The notes under the pieces: model-generated
The model's database searches: none
What the model saw: the letters and a program-made list of their open reading frames with translations, nothing else
Told to the model about the DNA's origin: nothing
NCBI RefSeq assembly: GCF_028769735.1
Contig: NC_088171.1
Location: 92,488,912 to 92,552,911, forward strand
Origin: Zonotrichia leucophrys gambelii
Lineage: Eukaryota > Chordata > Aves > Passeriformes > Passerellidae
Direction: 5' to 3'
DNA length: 64,000 bases
Part shown: positions 1-11,544 of the stretch, in pieces
Layout: each line of letters opens with the position of its first letter
Position numbering within the stretch: position 1 is the stretch's first letter
Position numbers and translations under genes: made by a program

Positions 1-3000
1 AACAAAGATATACTTGTTCCATTTAAGCACACAGAAAGTTAAACTATCTCTTTATTCAAGCTAAAAATCTTTTTCAGACCAAAAGACGTATAAAACTTAA
101 AAGCTGTAATACAAAGGATGCCCATCGCTAAACAGAGGACTAACCATTAAGAACATAATTATTAGCATGAAGCACCCACTCATCGAAGGTAATAATTTCA
201 ATATATAACCACAGGTGTTTTTCAAAAAGCATTAGTGTTTCTAATAGAACAGCCAAAATTTCTGACCATGCCTTATTAATTTCAGGAACTTTTTGCAAAG
301 AAAGGTGTGAGAATGCTTAGTCTTAGAAAGGTGACAAGGGTAGAAAGTGGATATTCAAAGCCTTACCTCCTGCAAATAGTCCAGAATTTTCACTAGTGAA
401 ATCTGAGACAGAGAGATTATAAGAATCTTCTGTTGACATGACAACAGATGTTGAGATGAGAACCTGACAGCTCTTCACCAAACTATTGCTTTGTAGACAT
501 GGTCCAGTGACAAAAACCATTTGAATGAAGCATGACAAGACCAGAATGACACAGCAGCTCTGAGTTCTGAGACATGAGTTTCCTCATTAACTGGTAAATA
601 TGGCCTGGTTATTAAAACAGCACGAGACAGAGGTACCAAAATCATCAGATCACTTCTTACCTGTGTTGAAACCCTTGGAACAGAAAGGACATGTAAAAGC
701 ACTGGCCAGCCTGCCTAGGTATGCTATCAGAAATAGTTTTGCTAGAGATTGTGAGCTGCTTTCATAGCAAGTGCAAAAATTTTGGTACTGCTTATTGACA
801 CCCAAATCAAAAGAGAGCTACTTTAACAAACCATGGCTCTGAAAGATGTCTTCTAGGACATTTGTGAAATAAAGCAAAGGCACTTGGAGTGCACCACAAT
901 ATTGGGAGGAGATCAACTACACAACTGCAAGTAACAAAGCAACTACTTCAGAAGGACTTAGAGAAGAGAAAAAGGATTAAGGAACTATCGTTAAACTATC
1001 CATCAGATAATGTTTTATATGACCATATGGATAGTGCCAAAATCTTTACCTATAATTTCAGAAGAACTTTGTACTAACAACAAATAACAATCTGTATTTT
1101 GAACACTGGATGTAATTGTTGGCATTTTGAAGGATTGGAAGAAATACTTTTACAGAATTAACTCCTTATGTAACAATAATGACAAACATGTGGAAGCATA
1201 AAACTTGCAGAGAGGTGGATGTTAAGAATAAAACATAATGTAGAGCTGATATGTACACAGGTGTATGCATACACACACTTACCCAGCACAGCCAGGTTGG
1301 CAACTCACACAGGTTGAGCCAGAAGCTAATTTTACAAATGTTAATGGAATGATGTGTTACAGTTGTTCATTTAAGTCCTACCAACCAGAAATCCGTCCTT
1401 GAAAAGAAAAGCAACTGAAGTCCTAATTAATTTTACCTAATTCTGATGATTTATGACTGAATTCAGATCAATGCCACATTTCTGAATATTTGTTCTATTA
1501 TAGGGATTTAAAAACCCACAAGCAATTTTACTAAGACTGAAAGACATGAATTGGCAGTTCTCTTACAGTGAAATCTCCACACAGAAAAATGGGGGCAGTC
1601 TCACCTCATCCTGCAGAGCACAAAACCAATTGTTTTTATGATAATCAGGATTACTAATGGGAGAGACACCATCTTGAAAACACACAAATGAAGACATTCA
1701 GCTCTCTTCAGTTCACAACAGCTGAATCATTGCTTCTGTCTGGCATTAGAAGAGCATTTTCTCACAAACTCTTTGCCTCTGAGACAGTTCTGAGGGTCCC
1801 AAAGAAAGGCAGCAGAGACCACTTTTTGTAAAATCAGCTGCAAGACTTTTTCAGAGGAAAAAGTGCAAAGGGACACATAAAGGCAGCCTGCAGAATGATG
1901 ACCTAAGGAGTCTCAAATATTCTGGCAACAAACTCTAGCCCTCAGAATGCCTGTCTGCTGTGATCTGATGAGCAAGGTCTCCTAAAAGCCCTTCAAAGAG
2001 ACAGCAAAGAACAGCAAAAGTAATCCTGGTACTTAGAGAGGAAGGCTGTGACTCAGGAAATCTTCCTTAATTTTACCTCCATCTGCTTTAGTAAGCATTA
2101 GTGTAGAAAGAAGCGTCTTTTCTTTCCTACCTCTTCACTGGTTGCATGTAAAGGTCTGTAACTTAGCTTCTCTCTCCAAAGAAAAGGAAAATTAGGATGC
2201 AACACAAGTACAATTTAAGAATCTGAATGTCCAAGCACTGCCCTTCTTAACAGCTTATACCTGTGACTACCAGTTAATGGAGATTTATAAAGTCATGTCA
2301 ACCTGGTTTTGATGAAGCACAGGACAGCTACTGACTCACAAGTTTGAATACAACAAAAACCATACAGTGGCCCTGGTAATTTGTATATTCATGATTAACC
2401 ATCAAAGACAAAACAACTTTGGAAATGGGTGATCTCACAGCATTTTTATGTTTCTATCTGAAAGTCAGCTGTACTGAGAAATTTTACTTTTGTAGAAAAA
2501 AAATTGGAATATAAACCAAAAGTACCAGCAAGATATAAGCAGAATGCAAAACATTATTTAAACAGCCAAAATCACATGAAACATTAGGTTGTTTTGAATT
2601 TTAATTTTACGTATTCTTCAGAAGACATTCCTGACAGAAATGTAGATCTAAAAATGTTAATATGGAAAGACTACAGACAAAATTTCACACACATGAAATG
2701 TTAATTTCATAAGCTGACATCAACAGCAAGTAACTGCTCAGAAGACACAGAAAGGAATTTTAGAGGACAGCTAAGTGAGGCAAATAAAAAGCATTTGCAA
2801 GGGCTGCTTCCTGACCCTTTTTGCTATGGAGTGCATCACATCTATCTAGCACCTTACACAGTAACTGTGCAAGTACATGAAATCTACTGCTACAATCTTC
2901 ATCTCACGCTGGTTTACCTTCCTTTTCATTTGCACTGTCAACTGAAAATCCATCTAAGATGGTCCAAGTATCCCATGTTACAATCTGCACTTTCAGGATT

Positions 3001-3264
3001 GAAGCAAGGCATAAGGAAATGGAGGGCACATGCAATTAGAGGATATTAGCCAAGGCAAAATCTCTCTTGCCTTGAATTGCTACAATACAAATATCCACAA
3101 TATGAACATTCAGACAAAGTTTTAGACAAGAATTTGTATGGTTTAATATGCTAAAATGTATTTTTAAAATCTGGGGAAAACATAATTTGTAAACTGAAGT
3201 TTTTAATATGGTTAAAATGTTCACGTGTCTATCACATCATAAAAGCTGAATGCCTGCATGAATT

Positions 3265-3440
3265 CAGTAAAGTATTAAAATATTAAAAGTATATATATAG
3301 TAATATATATTAAAAATTATTAAAAGTATTAAAAATATTAAAAAGTATTAAAAGTATTAAAAGTAAAAAATATTTTAAAAGTATTAAAAATATTAGAAGT
3401 GTATATATATATATATATATAAAGTATTAAAAATTTTTAA
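3265..3440. repeat. AT-rich tandem array of a TATTAAAAG-like unit
   Basis: Irregular copies of TATTAAAA with one or two extra bases fill the interval, interrupted by TA runs including (TA)n at 3402-3420. Composition is nearly pure A/T. Such arrays are unstable in length and usually polymorphic. Confidence 0.85.
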
Positions 3441-4309
3441 GTCTCTGACATTGCTGCTTTTATGAAATTCCTATCTTTGAAACAACAACACTCAAGTAAG
3501 CTGGTTGGTCCCTTAGAAATACAGAATTAATCCTGGAAACAAGGTTATGATGATGACTGAATTATTGTCATCGGAGTGTAACAATATGCAACCAAGCAGG
3601 TGAATTGGCCTATTTCAAGTCAACTACAACCTACAACACTTTATTTCCCTGTAAGGGATGCAGTAACACAGACCACAAAGTTCCTGTGGACTTCTGTGCA
3701 AATGTACCTGGAGAATATCACCTTATTATAGTCTTCCCAAGATGGTTTTCTATCTAACTGCTCCTTACTGAATATCATGCCTATACTATAGCTGCCTTTA
3801 CATAAACCTAATTAAAATAAAATTATAAAGAAATGCAGATTGTATTAAAACATCTGAAATATGTGAACAATTACGAACAGGTGACAAGATATGTATGGAA
3901 ATGGTTTGCTATGGAAATCATAGCAGGTGCTCTAAATGGTACCAAAAGACAGTAACACCCACAAAAAAATGCTAATTTTTGAGCAGTTATGGTTTTAAAC
4001 ATACTATAAAAACTTAAATAGTAATAAAAAGCTCTTTGTTTCAGTTTGAATTTCTAATCTTCTCTGTGGGGTCTTTTTCACAGTTTATGAACTCAAACAT
4101 CTTGGTTAGCAGCCAAAGCCACTCCCTTTTTTTCTTTCCTCCCCCATGAGCAGCCTGCTTAGTCTCCTGTGGAGAGACCGTGGATACTTCCTCCAGGCCT
4201 AACCACACTCAAAATTTCTTACAGCTCCCAAGTTAGACCTTCAATTGCCTTTTATTTTATTGTTGAATACTTCCTCTAGCGCTTCTTCACGGGGACAATG
4301 TAACTGGAC

Positions 4310-4669
4310 AGGAAAAACAGATGGTAATGAACTGACAGCATTCTCCTGCACACTGGCTGCTGGGTAAGGTAGAATTCAGGAGTTAAGTTATGACTGGGAA
4401 GAAGAGTGTGGGAAAGATTATTTTAAGGTTTATTTTGGGTTTATGTCTCATTATGCTACTCTGATTTGATTGGTAATAAATTAAACCAATTTCCCCAGGC
4501 TGAGTCTGGTTCTGCCCATGACAGGAGCCAGTGAGGGATCTCTCCCTGCTCTCATTTCAGCCCATGTGCCTTTTGTTATACTTTCTCTTTGCTGTCCAGC
4601 TGAGGAGTGATAGAGCAGCTTTGGTGGGTACCTGGTGCCCAGCCAGGGTCAGCCCACCTCCCAGCTGTG
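4310..4669 (+). mobile_element. LTR fragment, ERVL-like (boundaries approximate)
   Basis: The right half resembles the 3' part of a songbird endogenous retrovirus LTR: a TAATAAATTAAACC poly(A)-signal region at about 4474-4487, then GCTGAGTCTGGTTCTGCCC, a CTCTCCCTGCTCTCATTTC block, and an end containing GGTACCTGGTGCCCAGCCAG. The family assignment is from memory of such elements and not verified. The left boundary is uncertain and no flanking duplication was identified. No retroviral coding sequence accompanies it. It ends about 40 bp from the INVS exon 3 donor. Confidence 0.6.
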
Positions 4670-4708
4670 GTGAAAGCCCTGACTTCATGAGCACTTCACA
4701 GAAATTAC

Positions 4709-4875
4709 CTTTTGTGCAGCAAGATGGAGAGCGGTCCTTCGGCTGCGATCCGCTCTGTTAACATCAGCTCCAGCCTTCAGCAAAGCCTCTGCACAGTCCA
4801 GCCTGTCAGCCAGCACACAGTACATAAGGGGAGTTCTTCCAAACTGGTCCTCTTTATCTTTCAGCTCAGAGTTTC
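4709..4875 (-). CDS. INVS: INVS exon 3 (inversin, ankyrin repeats 1-2)
   Basis: This exon encodes inversin residues 36-91. Read on the minus strand it gives DKEDQFGRTPLMYCVLADRL, then a second ankyrin motif with ADVNRADRSRRTALHLAAQK. This nearly matches human inversin from memory; the visible differences are conservative and lie mostly in the loop between repeats 1 and 2. The acceptor is TTTTTTCAG ending at 4876 and the donor is GTAATT at 4703-4708. The 167-nt length joins in frame to exon 2, with codon Gly36 split 1+2. Inversin is a ciliary protein of the inversin compartment that acts in left-right patterning, kidney biology and restraint of canonical Wnt signalling. Later exons (remaining ankyrin repeats, IQ motifs) lie beyond the left edge. 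Identity and boundaries are well supported. Confidence 0.96.
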
Positions 4876-6300
4876 CTGAAAAAACCAAAACAAAGCACCC
4901 ATTTAAACCAGTGAAGTATATCAGTATCTAGCTAAAAGCAGTACTTTTTAATTAAAAAGTCATCTTACTATAATATGAACAGCAGGTATCTCATTATAAT
5001 GTGACTAGGCTGAACAAAAACTGGAGTATGTGATGAACTCAAAGTCATTACATTCTGTCCTACTTTTACTTGGCAGTTACAGAATATTTCAAAATACATT
5101 TGCAGAAAAAAAGGACATTCAGAAAACATTAGTTCCATGAATACACCTTCAACCAGTAAGATTCTGCAGTGGCATAACTATAAATAATTTTCAAATAGTT
5201 ACATCAATCCCAGCTGCACAGATTAGTTTAAAAAATAAAGAAGCCAAATAGACGTCCTGAAACCTGTAAACACTGTAGCTAAAACAAACTTTGAAGCCTA
5301 CTCACAGTAATGTTTATTTTAAAAGCATAAACATCAATATTACATCAATACCATCATTTACTTCAGGGTGCCTTACAATATGGACACTACTAAAATAGTT
5401 CTCAAGCTTTATTGAATTGATAAGGTTAATAAGGCAGTAATCTCAGATCCTGTTAAAAAAAGTCAAAACACTATTCCTACTCACAGTCCAAAAAACCCTC
5501 CAAACAAAGCCGTTTCACTATAAAGTTTCGTATTTCTATGATGCCATCACATAAAGGCAAGCACCTTTAACTTCATGGCTGTCAACTACCCCACACATCC
5601 AGATTCTCCAAGGGAGAACCATTGTCTACAATTACCCAAGGAACATTGAATTTTACAGGCAAGTTAGTTTTGCTTTTTAATTATTCCTTTGTCCGCATGA
5701 CTGTTGATGCCTCAAAAGCACTCCAGCAGAGGCATGCTGCTTCTTTACACAGTCATTGCTCTCCCTCAGCATACTACACTTATCTACATATCCAGTAATT
5801 TTATTCTTAATTATAATTTCTATTGATTCACCCAGAAGAAGAATCAAGGAGATTAAATATGAATCAAGGGGAATATAAAGAATTAAAATTCATTCCCTAC
5901 CAATCAAGCCACTTAGAAAAAACACTGTCAAGTAGGATATTGCCAGTTAGAGAAATAATTTACTCACTCAGTACATTTTTTAGTTCCTTTAAAACTGTAT
6001 AGTGATTACCATGTCAATCACATGATTCACTATGTAACACTTTTTTTTGCCTTGAAAGTGTGATTTGCATTGAGAAAAGTATTTTTGCTCTGCAAAAAGT
6101 TTAAGAACATTTCCAAACTTTTCTGTGATGCAGATATAGAAAAATTCTTTTTATTCTTCAGCTGTGGACTTGTTTTCTCTGACTTCACCTTGACAACCCA
6201 CTGGTTTTACAACTAATCTTGATGCCACTAGCAGTTGACTAAAAAACCAAAACAACAAACAAACAACCCCCAAAAAATCCCACAAAAAGTCTTCTACTGG

Positions 6301-6759
6301 TGTCACCATCATATTTTCTGAAAAATCCCCTTGCCCAGGATTCTTCTCCTGGGAAGCTGAGAAGCCTCAGACGAAAAGGAAAACAATATTATCTCATTGG
6401 CTTCTCCTGTGTTTTGCTGCTTTGAAATGTGGTTTGGAGATGGTTTATCCAGCAGGTGGTTGTTTATCCAGCAGGTGGTTGTTTGATTGGTTTCATGTGA
6501 ATTGTTTTAACTTAATGACCAATCATGGTCAGGCTGTGTTGGGACTCTGGAAGGAGTCACGAGTTTTTCATTATTATCTTTTAGTCCTCTGTCTGCACAC
6601 TTTCTCTATTCTTTAGTATAGTTTAGTATACCATAATATAATATAATATAGCATAATATAACATAACACATAACACAACAATATAATAAATTAGCCTTCT
6701 AAGAACATGGAGTCAGATTCATCTTTCCTTCCTGCCATGGGGAACCCAGAAATAGCACA
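6301..6759 (+). mobile_element. solo LTR of a class II (ERVK-like) endogenous retrovirus
   Basis: The 459-bp element begins TGTCACC, ends AGCACA, and is flanked by the perfect 6-bp duplication TACTGG (6295-6300 and 6760-6765). A 6-bp target duplication is typical of the ERVK class. It carries an A/T-rich TATAATATAATA tract and an AATAAA poly(A) signal (6685-6690). No internal retroviral genes remain, so it is the product of LTR-LTR recombination. It contains a perfect tandem duplication of a 19-bp unit (6443-6461, 6462-6480). It resembles LTRs common in songbird genomes. Confidence 0.85.
6443..6480 (+). repeat. 19-bp tandem duplication inside the solo LTR
   Basis: GTTTATCCAGCAGGTGGTT is present twice head to tail with no mismatch. 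CAGGTGG is an E-box-like core, so the duplication doubles a potential enhancer site; a functional effect is inference. Confidence 0.9.
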
Positions 6760-7210
6760 TACTGGTTTACATCTAGCTTTCTCAAGAACAGGCTGGTTTC
6801 TGGACACCTTTTTGCATTATAATACTCACCTTCATACTGCTGTTTAGCCTGCTCCTCTGCATACACTGTGGTCCCAAGCAGGATTTAACATGTCACTGTT
6901 CCCAACCAACAAGCCAGATTCTCTAATAACTATGTTCATTCAGGTGCTCTTCCAGTGTCAGTTCAACATGCTCACTTAGACATCACTAAACCACATTTCA
7001 CTGCTAAGTGTAAACATAACCTCAACAGTGTCTTAAATTGCTTGAAGCTGATGGGACTAGAACAAATATACTAAGAGAAATACACAAACATTCATTTCTT
7101 CACATGGGCTTATGCTCAGATAATGTTGATTCTTAAATCAGCAGTGTCCAAAACCAGCACCTTTCTCTGAAATTCCAGTTCCCCTTCTGTTACAGAATGT
7201 CAGAGGATAC

Positions 7211-7234
7211 ATATATATATATATACACACACAC
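7211..7234. repeat. TA/CA dinucleotide microsatellite
   Basis: A short (TA)n run is followed directly by (CA)n in INVS intron 2. It is a simple repeat and likely polymorphic. Confidence 0.8.
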
Positions 7235-8333
7235 AAAAGATTTAGAGGCTAAACACAAACAAAAATGGCCTAAAGCTCAAATGCAACATAACTAAGCAGA
7301 GCAACAGATATCTATGTTCATTTTCAGTTCCCAAAAAGTGATGTAGCTGATGACAAAGAGTTTCCATGACTGCATACAGTCTGAGGGAAAAATGAGCAAG
7401 AGCCTCAAAACTTAATGCCAGTAATTTGCCTGGAGCTCCTGCACTATTTTTGAAGGTAAAGAAACAATCTTCAGCTAGCAGTAGATTTTCTCCTGTTGTT
7501 TACCAGGGCTCTGTAAGGCCCTTAGAATGGTTAAAATCCTATAAGCATTTCCCTAAAAGGGTGTCTTTGTGCTCAGGCTAAGAGACAGGACAAGGGCTAG
7601 GAGCTACCATATCACCATCAGGTACTAAGGGGAGATTAAGCTGATGAAAGTCACTAGCCACAGCACCTTGTGAACTTCACAGCTGCAGCAAATTGCCATT
7701 TCTGCAATCAAGAAAGCACAGGCAGCCTTCAAAACGTTCATATTTAGGTATCTAGGATACCTAAAATGTGCTTTGGCAAAAATAATTTCTCTTCACATAC
7801 CTGCCTAATAAAGAAATTTTAGATCCATTCCCTTTTAGAATAAAAGTCCTCAGCCCACCAGAATATGCATTCCATAAGCTTATTGCCAACAGAGATCATG
7901 ATCACAACGGAATCCAGGGCCCAAGTCCAAAATTTAACTCTCATAGCTGTGCTTCATCACTTCCTCACACTCCATGCAAACAGTCATATCAGACTCTTAA
8001 CATTTCTATGCATTCTTCAAACCAGAAAAGGAGAAAAGGCAGCAGGAGGGTGTGAATTCTCCCTAATTATTAAAAGACAGACCATTTCTTGTCACTTGCG
8101 AGAATCTTGCCTGCTGCATGACCTCAGATTTGTCCTACCTCCCACAATGTAGAACAGGCAACAGAGAAGTAGAGAGTAGGATCAAACAATAGCACACAAC
8201 TGCATATTTGTAGCCCATAGCTCAGTTAAAATTTACAATGAAACATCACATCAGAGATTTAGAAGCATTTAGATGCAAGCAATGCATGATAAGGGCTTTA
8301 GAATGAGGAGCTGGACTGAACAGACACTTCAGT

Positions 8334-8356
8334 ATAATGATTATTATAATCATTAT
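8334..8356. repeat. perfect inverted repeat, 11-bp arms with 1-nt centre
   Basis: The arms are ATAATGATTAT and ATAATCATTAT around a single T. It is entirely A/T-rich and could be chance in this composition. It resembles paired TAAT homeodomain half-sites. Confidence 0.75.
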
Positions 8357-11007
8357 TTTCTTCTTTTAAACAATTAAAACAATTAGATGCCTCTTCCCAA
8401 GGCATAAAATGGAAAATGATCCTCCAAATACAAAATTAACTTTTGCTCACTTTTTCCCTAGGATCAAAATCATACAGATGGATTTTAACACTGAAATTCT
8501 ATGCAATGCTAACAATTAGTACATTTCTCTTAGGATACTGGTTATACAATTAACACCTGGCATGTACTCTATGGCATTTAACCCACAAGCTTTATAGAAA
8601 GTCCTGTGATTAAGTATTAGCAGTGGTTAACTAGAGAGATACTTTGTTAGAAAGCCTCCTTTCTCTAAATAAATTTTCTACCTACCTTTGATTCTGTCTG
8701 TGTCTCTTTCTGGCACAGGGTGTCAAAAGGAACACATTATCCAGAACACACTGTATTATTTCAAACACCTGGTCCTTTAAAATTCATCCATACTCTAATT
8801 ATACGCAAATAAAGCATCTATGTTTGTATACAGCCACACACACGCTCCACCAAGCTACAGATGGCAGAAGGAAAAATCACCTAAGAGGTCTGAGGGTGGC
8901 AAAGAGGCTGCTCCAAGAGACCATTTGGCCAGCCTCTATGCCCCTCCTATGTTAATAGCTGAACAGGGAAAGCATGAAGAGGAAAGTACTAATGAATTTA
9001 GGGACTAAAGGGTCCTCCCTGAAAGGAGGAGAAAGTCAGGACTGCCCACTGCTGCATCCACCTCTAGCTATGTATCCAAGATGCAGAGCTTGGCTGTATT
9101 AGAGAGGTGTTTTTAAGCAATCCAGCAGACACAACACTGGAGTACTGTCCTGAATTAGCTGCTGCTGCTGCTGAGTGCAGTCATGAAATTCAGTGAAAAG
9201 CACCAATTGCTCAATTTGCTTCGGGCATCAAGTTATATTTTAAACAGTGACTGGTAAACAGCTAAAAATATTACTTTAATGCATTCTTCTTCTGCTAGGC
9301 AATACATGAAGTTTTGGGTCGGTTTTTTTATTTTTTTCTTTTTGGTCCAGTTCTGGAAAAAGTAAGGTCTGTGTCATATCCTGTCAAAACATGGCAAAGC
9401 AGAAAAGCCAAATTTTGCTAGTACAGCAAATGCTACAAGGATTGTGCAGTTTTCTCTCCCATGCAAAAGCAAAACAGCATTTTTATCTTCTTACTGCATG
9501 ATCATTGAAAGAAGAGCATTTTCCTTATCTGGTTCTAATGACTGTTTTGTGGTATGTTTGACAAGATGTACCAGCAACAAGAAATAAAATTTCTTTGATG
9601 TTTCCAAAAATATGTCTTTTGGCACTGAGTTAAACAAAAACACACTGAAGTTAGCAAACACTCTTTGTTGCTTCTTCAGAATTTGAAAGCCCACACTTTT
9701 TTCACCTCCACATGCAGGCAGAAGGGTTTTTTAGAAACTTGGATATTTAAAGCTACTTTGTAGTTGAATCTCACAGTTTTCTAGAAGTACCTCCATATCA
9801 TCTGCTGTTTATAAAATGTTTTTAAAAAGAGCAAACAGATAGCATTAAAGGCAAACAGTATATGTTTGAAGCATTATATGACAAAATAAAGTTGAAGGCC
9901 CAACAAAAAAAAACTGTTTCAACAAGCGCAGCTTCTATAAAGTCAGTTCCCTCAAATGTGATCCTGTTGGAGTCAAATGAGTTCTATTATGTTTTGAGAA
10001 AATTAGATACACCTTGTAAAGAAGAGCCCCTTACTGCTTTCTGTGTTTTCTGTGCAGCTTGGACAACACATCCACACAAATCTTCACCTTGCCTTCAACA
10101 CAGGTCAGCAGAAGATACATAAAGAAACCTGACTGCTGGTTTCATGCTGTTATCATTAAATCCTTTACACACATTAAAAGTAACAGTAAGTGGCATAAAT
10201 ACAGCCTGTGCTTCTTACTATTCCTCAGTCCTTCAAACCCTTGCTAAGCTCTGGGAATAGGATTTTCCAAAAAACACTGACCAAATAGAGCTTCTTCAGA
10301 ATCACCTGGAATTGCATTTAATCAGAAGCTCTGAAAAATCCAAGTCTTCACCTATAATATGGCAGCCTTCCAAATATATGCAAGACTGGTTTTGGAACAT
10401 AGAATATATACTGCTTTTAAAAACTATTAACCTGGAATGCCATACCATTCCTGAAGAGTAAGGGAAGGCAAAATACTGAGCTTTTTAATGGATATGCATT
10501 TTTTTTTTTTTTACTTCAGATTCAACAGCACTAGACACTCTCATTACTTTTAATTTCGTATGAGAAACACTGTCAGTCTATGAGAATCAAAGTAATAAAT
10601 AAGGCTGGGCTCATTTTGTTAACACATACAACACAGTGACAAGACTTCAGAAACAATAATAAATTATCTGTAAAAACACATTTATCAAATTTCCCAAAAA
10701 GCAATTAAAAAAATTAAGCATTCGCAGCTGAAGTATTTCGGCACAAAGCACTTCTTCAGAACTTCAAATTCCCTGAAAGGAGTTCTATCACTAACCTATT
10801 TTCTATTTCACTTCACAAAGAAGTACCACTCAAAGGCAACAGGTACTAAAAAGTAAGAAAAATCAGTCATATTTTCAGGGCAACATTTATTCTAGAAGCA
10901 CATATAACCAAGACATCAAAAGTATCTTAAAGATCAGAGCTGTAAGTTGAAACCAAAAAGCTTCAGTTCTGAAGTAATCCAAATGCATCTACAGTGAAAA
11001 CATTTAC

Positions 11008-11177
11008 CTGCTATTAGCTTTTGGAGGGTACTCTTATCTCCATTAACAGCAGCAGCATGCACTTCAGACGCTAACGAGGAACCACTGAAGAGGCAGTTTG
11101 CTGAAATATTCATACTCTTTCAAGGTATTACTGTAGGTCACATCTGTGCCACCAACATTTTTTGTAGATATTCAGTT
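11008..11177 (-). CDS. INVS: INVS exon 2 with start codon (coding 11008-11113)
   Basis: The coding part begins with ATG at 11113-11111 and reads MNISANCLFSGSSLASEVHA, continuing to residue 35 plus the first base of Gly36. This aligns without gaps to the start of human inversin (MNKSENLLFAGSSLASQVHA). The donor is GTAAATG at 11007-11001. The 5' boundary is placed after TTTTTTCTAG, whose AG is 11179-11178, leaving about 64 nt of 5' UTR in this exon. A 6-codon upstream ORF lies in that leader (11138-11158). The exon opens the N-terminal ankyrin region, and joined to exon 3 gives 91 codons without a stop. The start is firm by homology; the UTR boundary rests on the splice motif only. Confidence 0.93.
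11138..11158 (-). promoter_or_regulatory. upstream ORF in the INVS 5' UTR (6 codons)
   Basis: An ATG at 11158-11156 opens a 6-codon reading frame that ends at TGA (11140-11138), 24 nt before the INVS start codon. It contains a second ATG immediately before its stop. It lies within the predicted exon 2 leader, so it would be on every transcript that uses that acceptor. Short upstream ORFs often lower initiation at the main start; an effect here is inference. Confidence 0.5.
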
Positions 11178-11544
11178 CTAGAAAAAACCCAAAACCACAT
11201 TAATAACACAGAATTATTTTCATGATGAGTCATTAACGTTATTCAAACAATGCTAAAGAGAATAAACTTCTGTTAAAAACAGAAAAGAACACAGGTTTTA
11301 TCAGTGAATTAAATCTACCGCTAGCCAAAATTCACCAGAAAAAAAGCCTGCATTAAGAAATATATACCTATATATTGTAGTTTCATTGCCTTAAACACAA
11401 ATTTCAGTCCATAAGCTTTGCCAAAGTCTGTAAAGTGTTTCTGTGCAAATCAAACAGACTGTTCTTCAGAGTAGACATGCATTGCTTTAATTCAGTAACC
11501 AATAAAGTTAGTTATCAAGTATCAACTTATTATAGTCCTGCATA

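Larger units (their letters stand above)
1..4708 (-). other. INVS: INVS intron 3 (continues off the left edge)
   Basis: AT-rich intronic sequence. I looked for INVS exon 4, which should begin with ankyrin sequence following HLAAQK, and saw no such frame on the minus strand. It contains an AT-rich tandem array (3265-3440) and an LTR fragment (about 4310-4669). I see nothing else. Confidence 0.8.
4876..11007 (-). other. INVS: INVS intron 2
   Basis: A 6.1-kb AT-rich intron with no supported exon. It holds the solo LTR (6301-6759), a TA/CA microsatellite (about 7211-7234), and a perfect inverted repeat (8334-8356). The remaining sequence shows nothing I can name. Confidence 0.85.
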
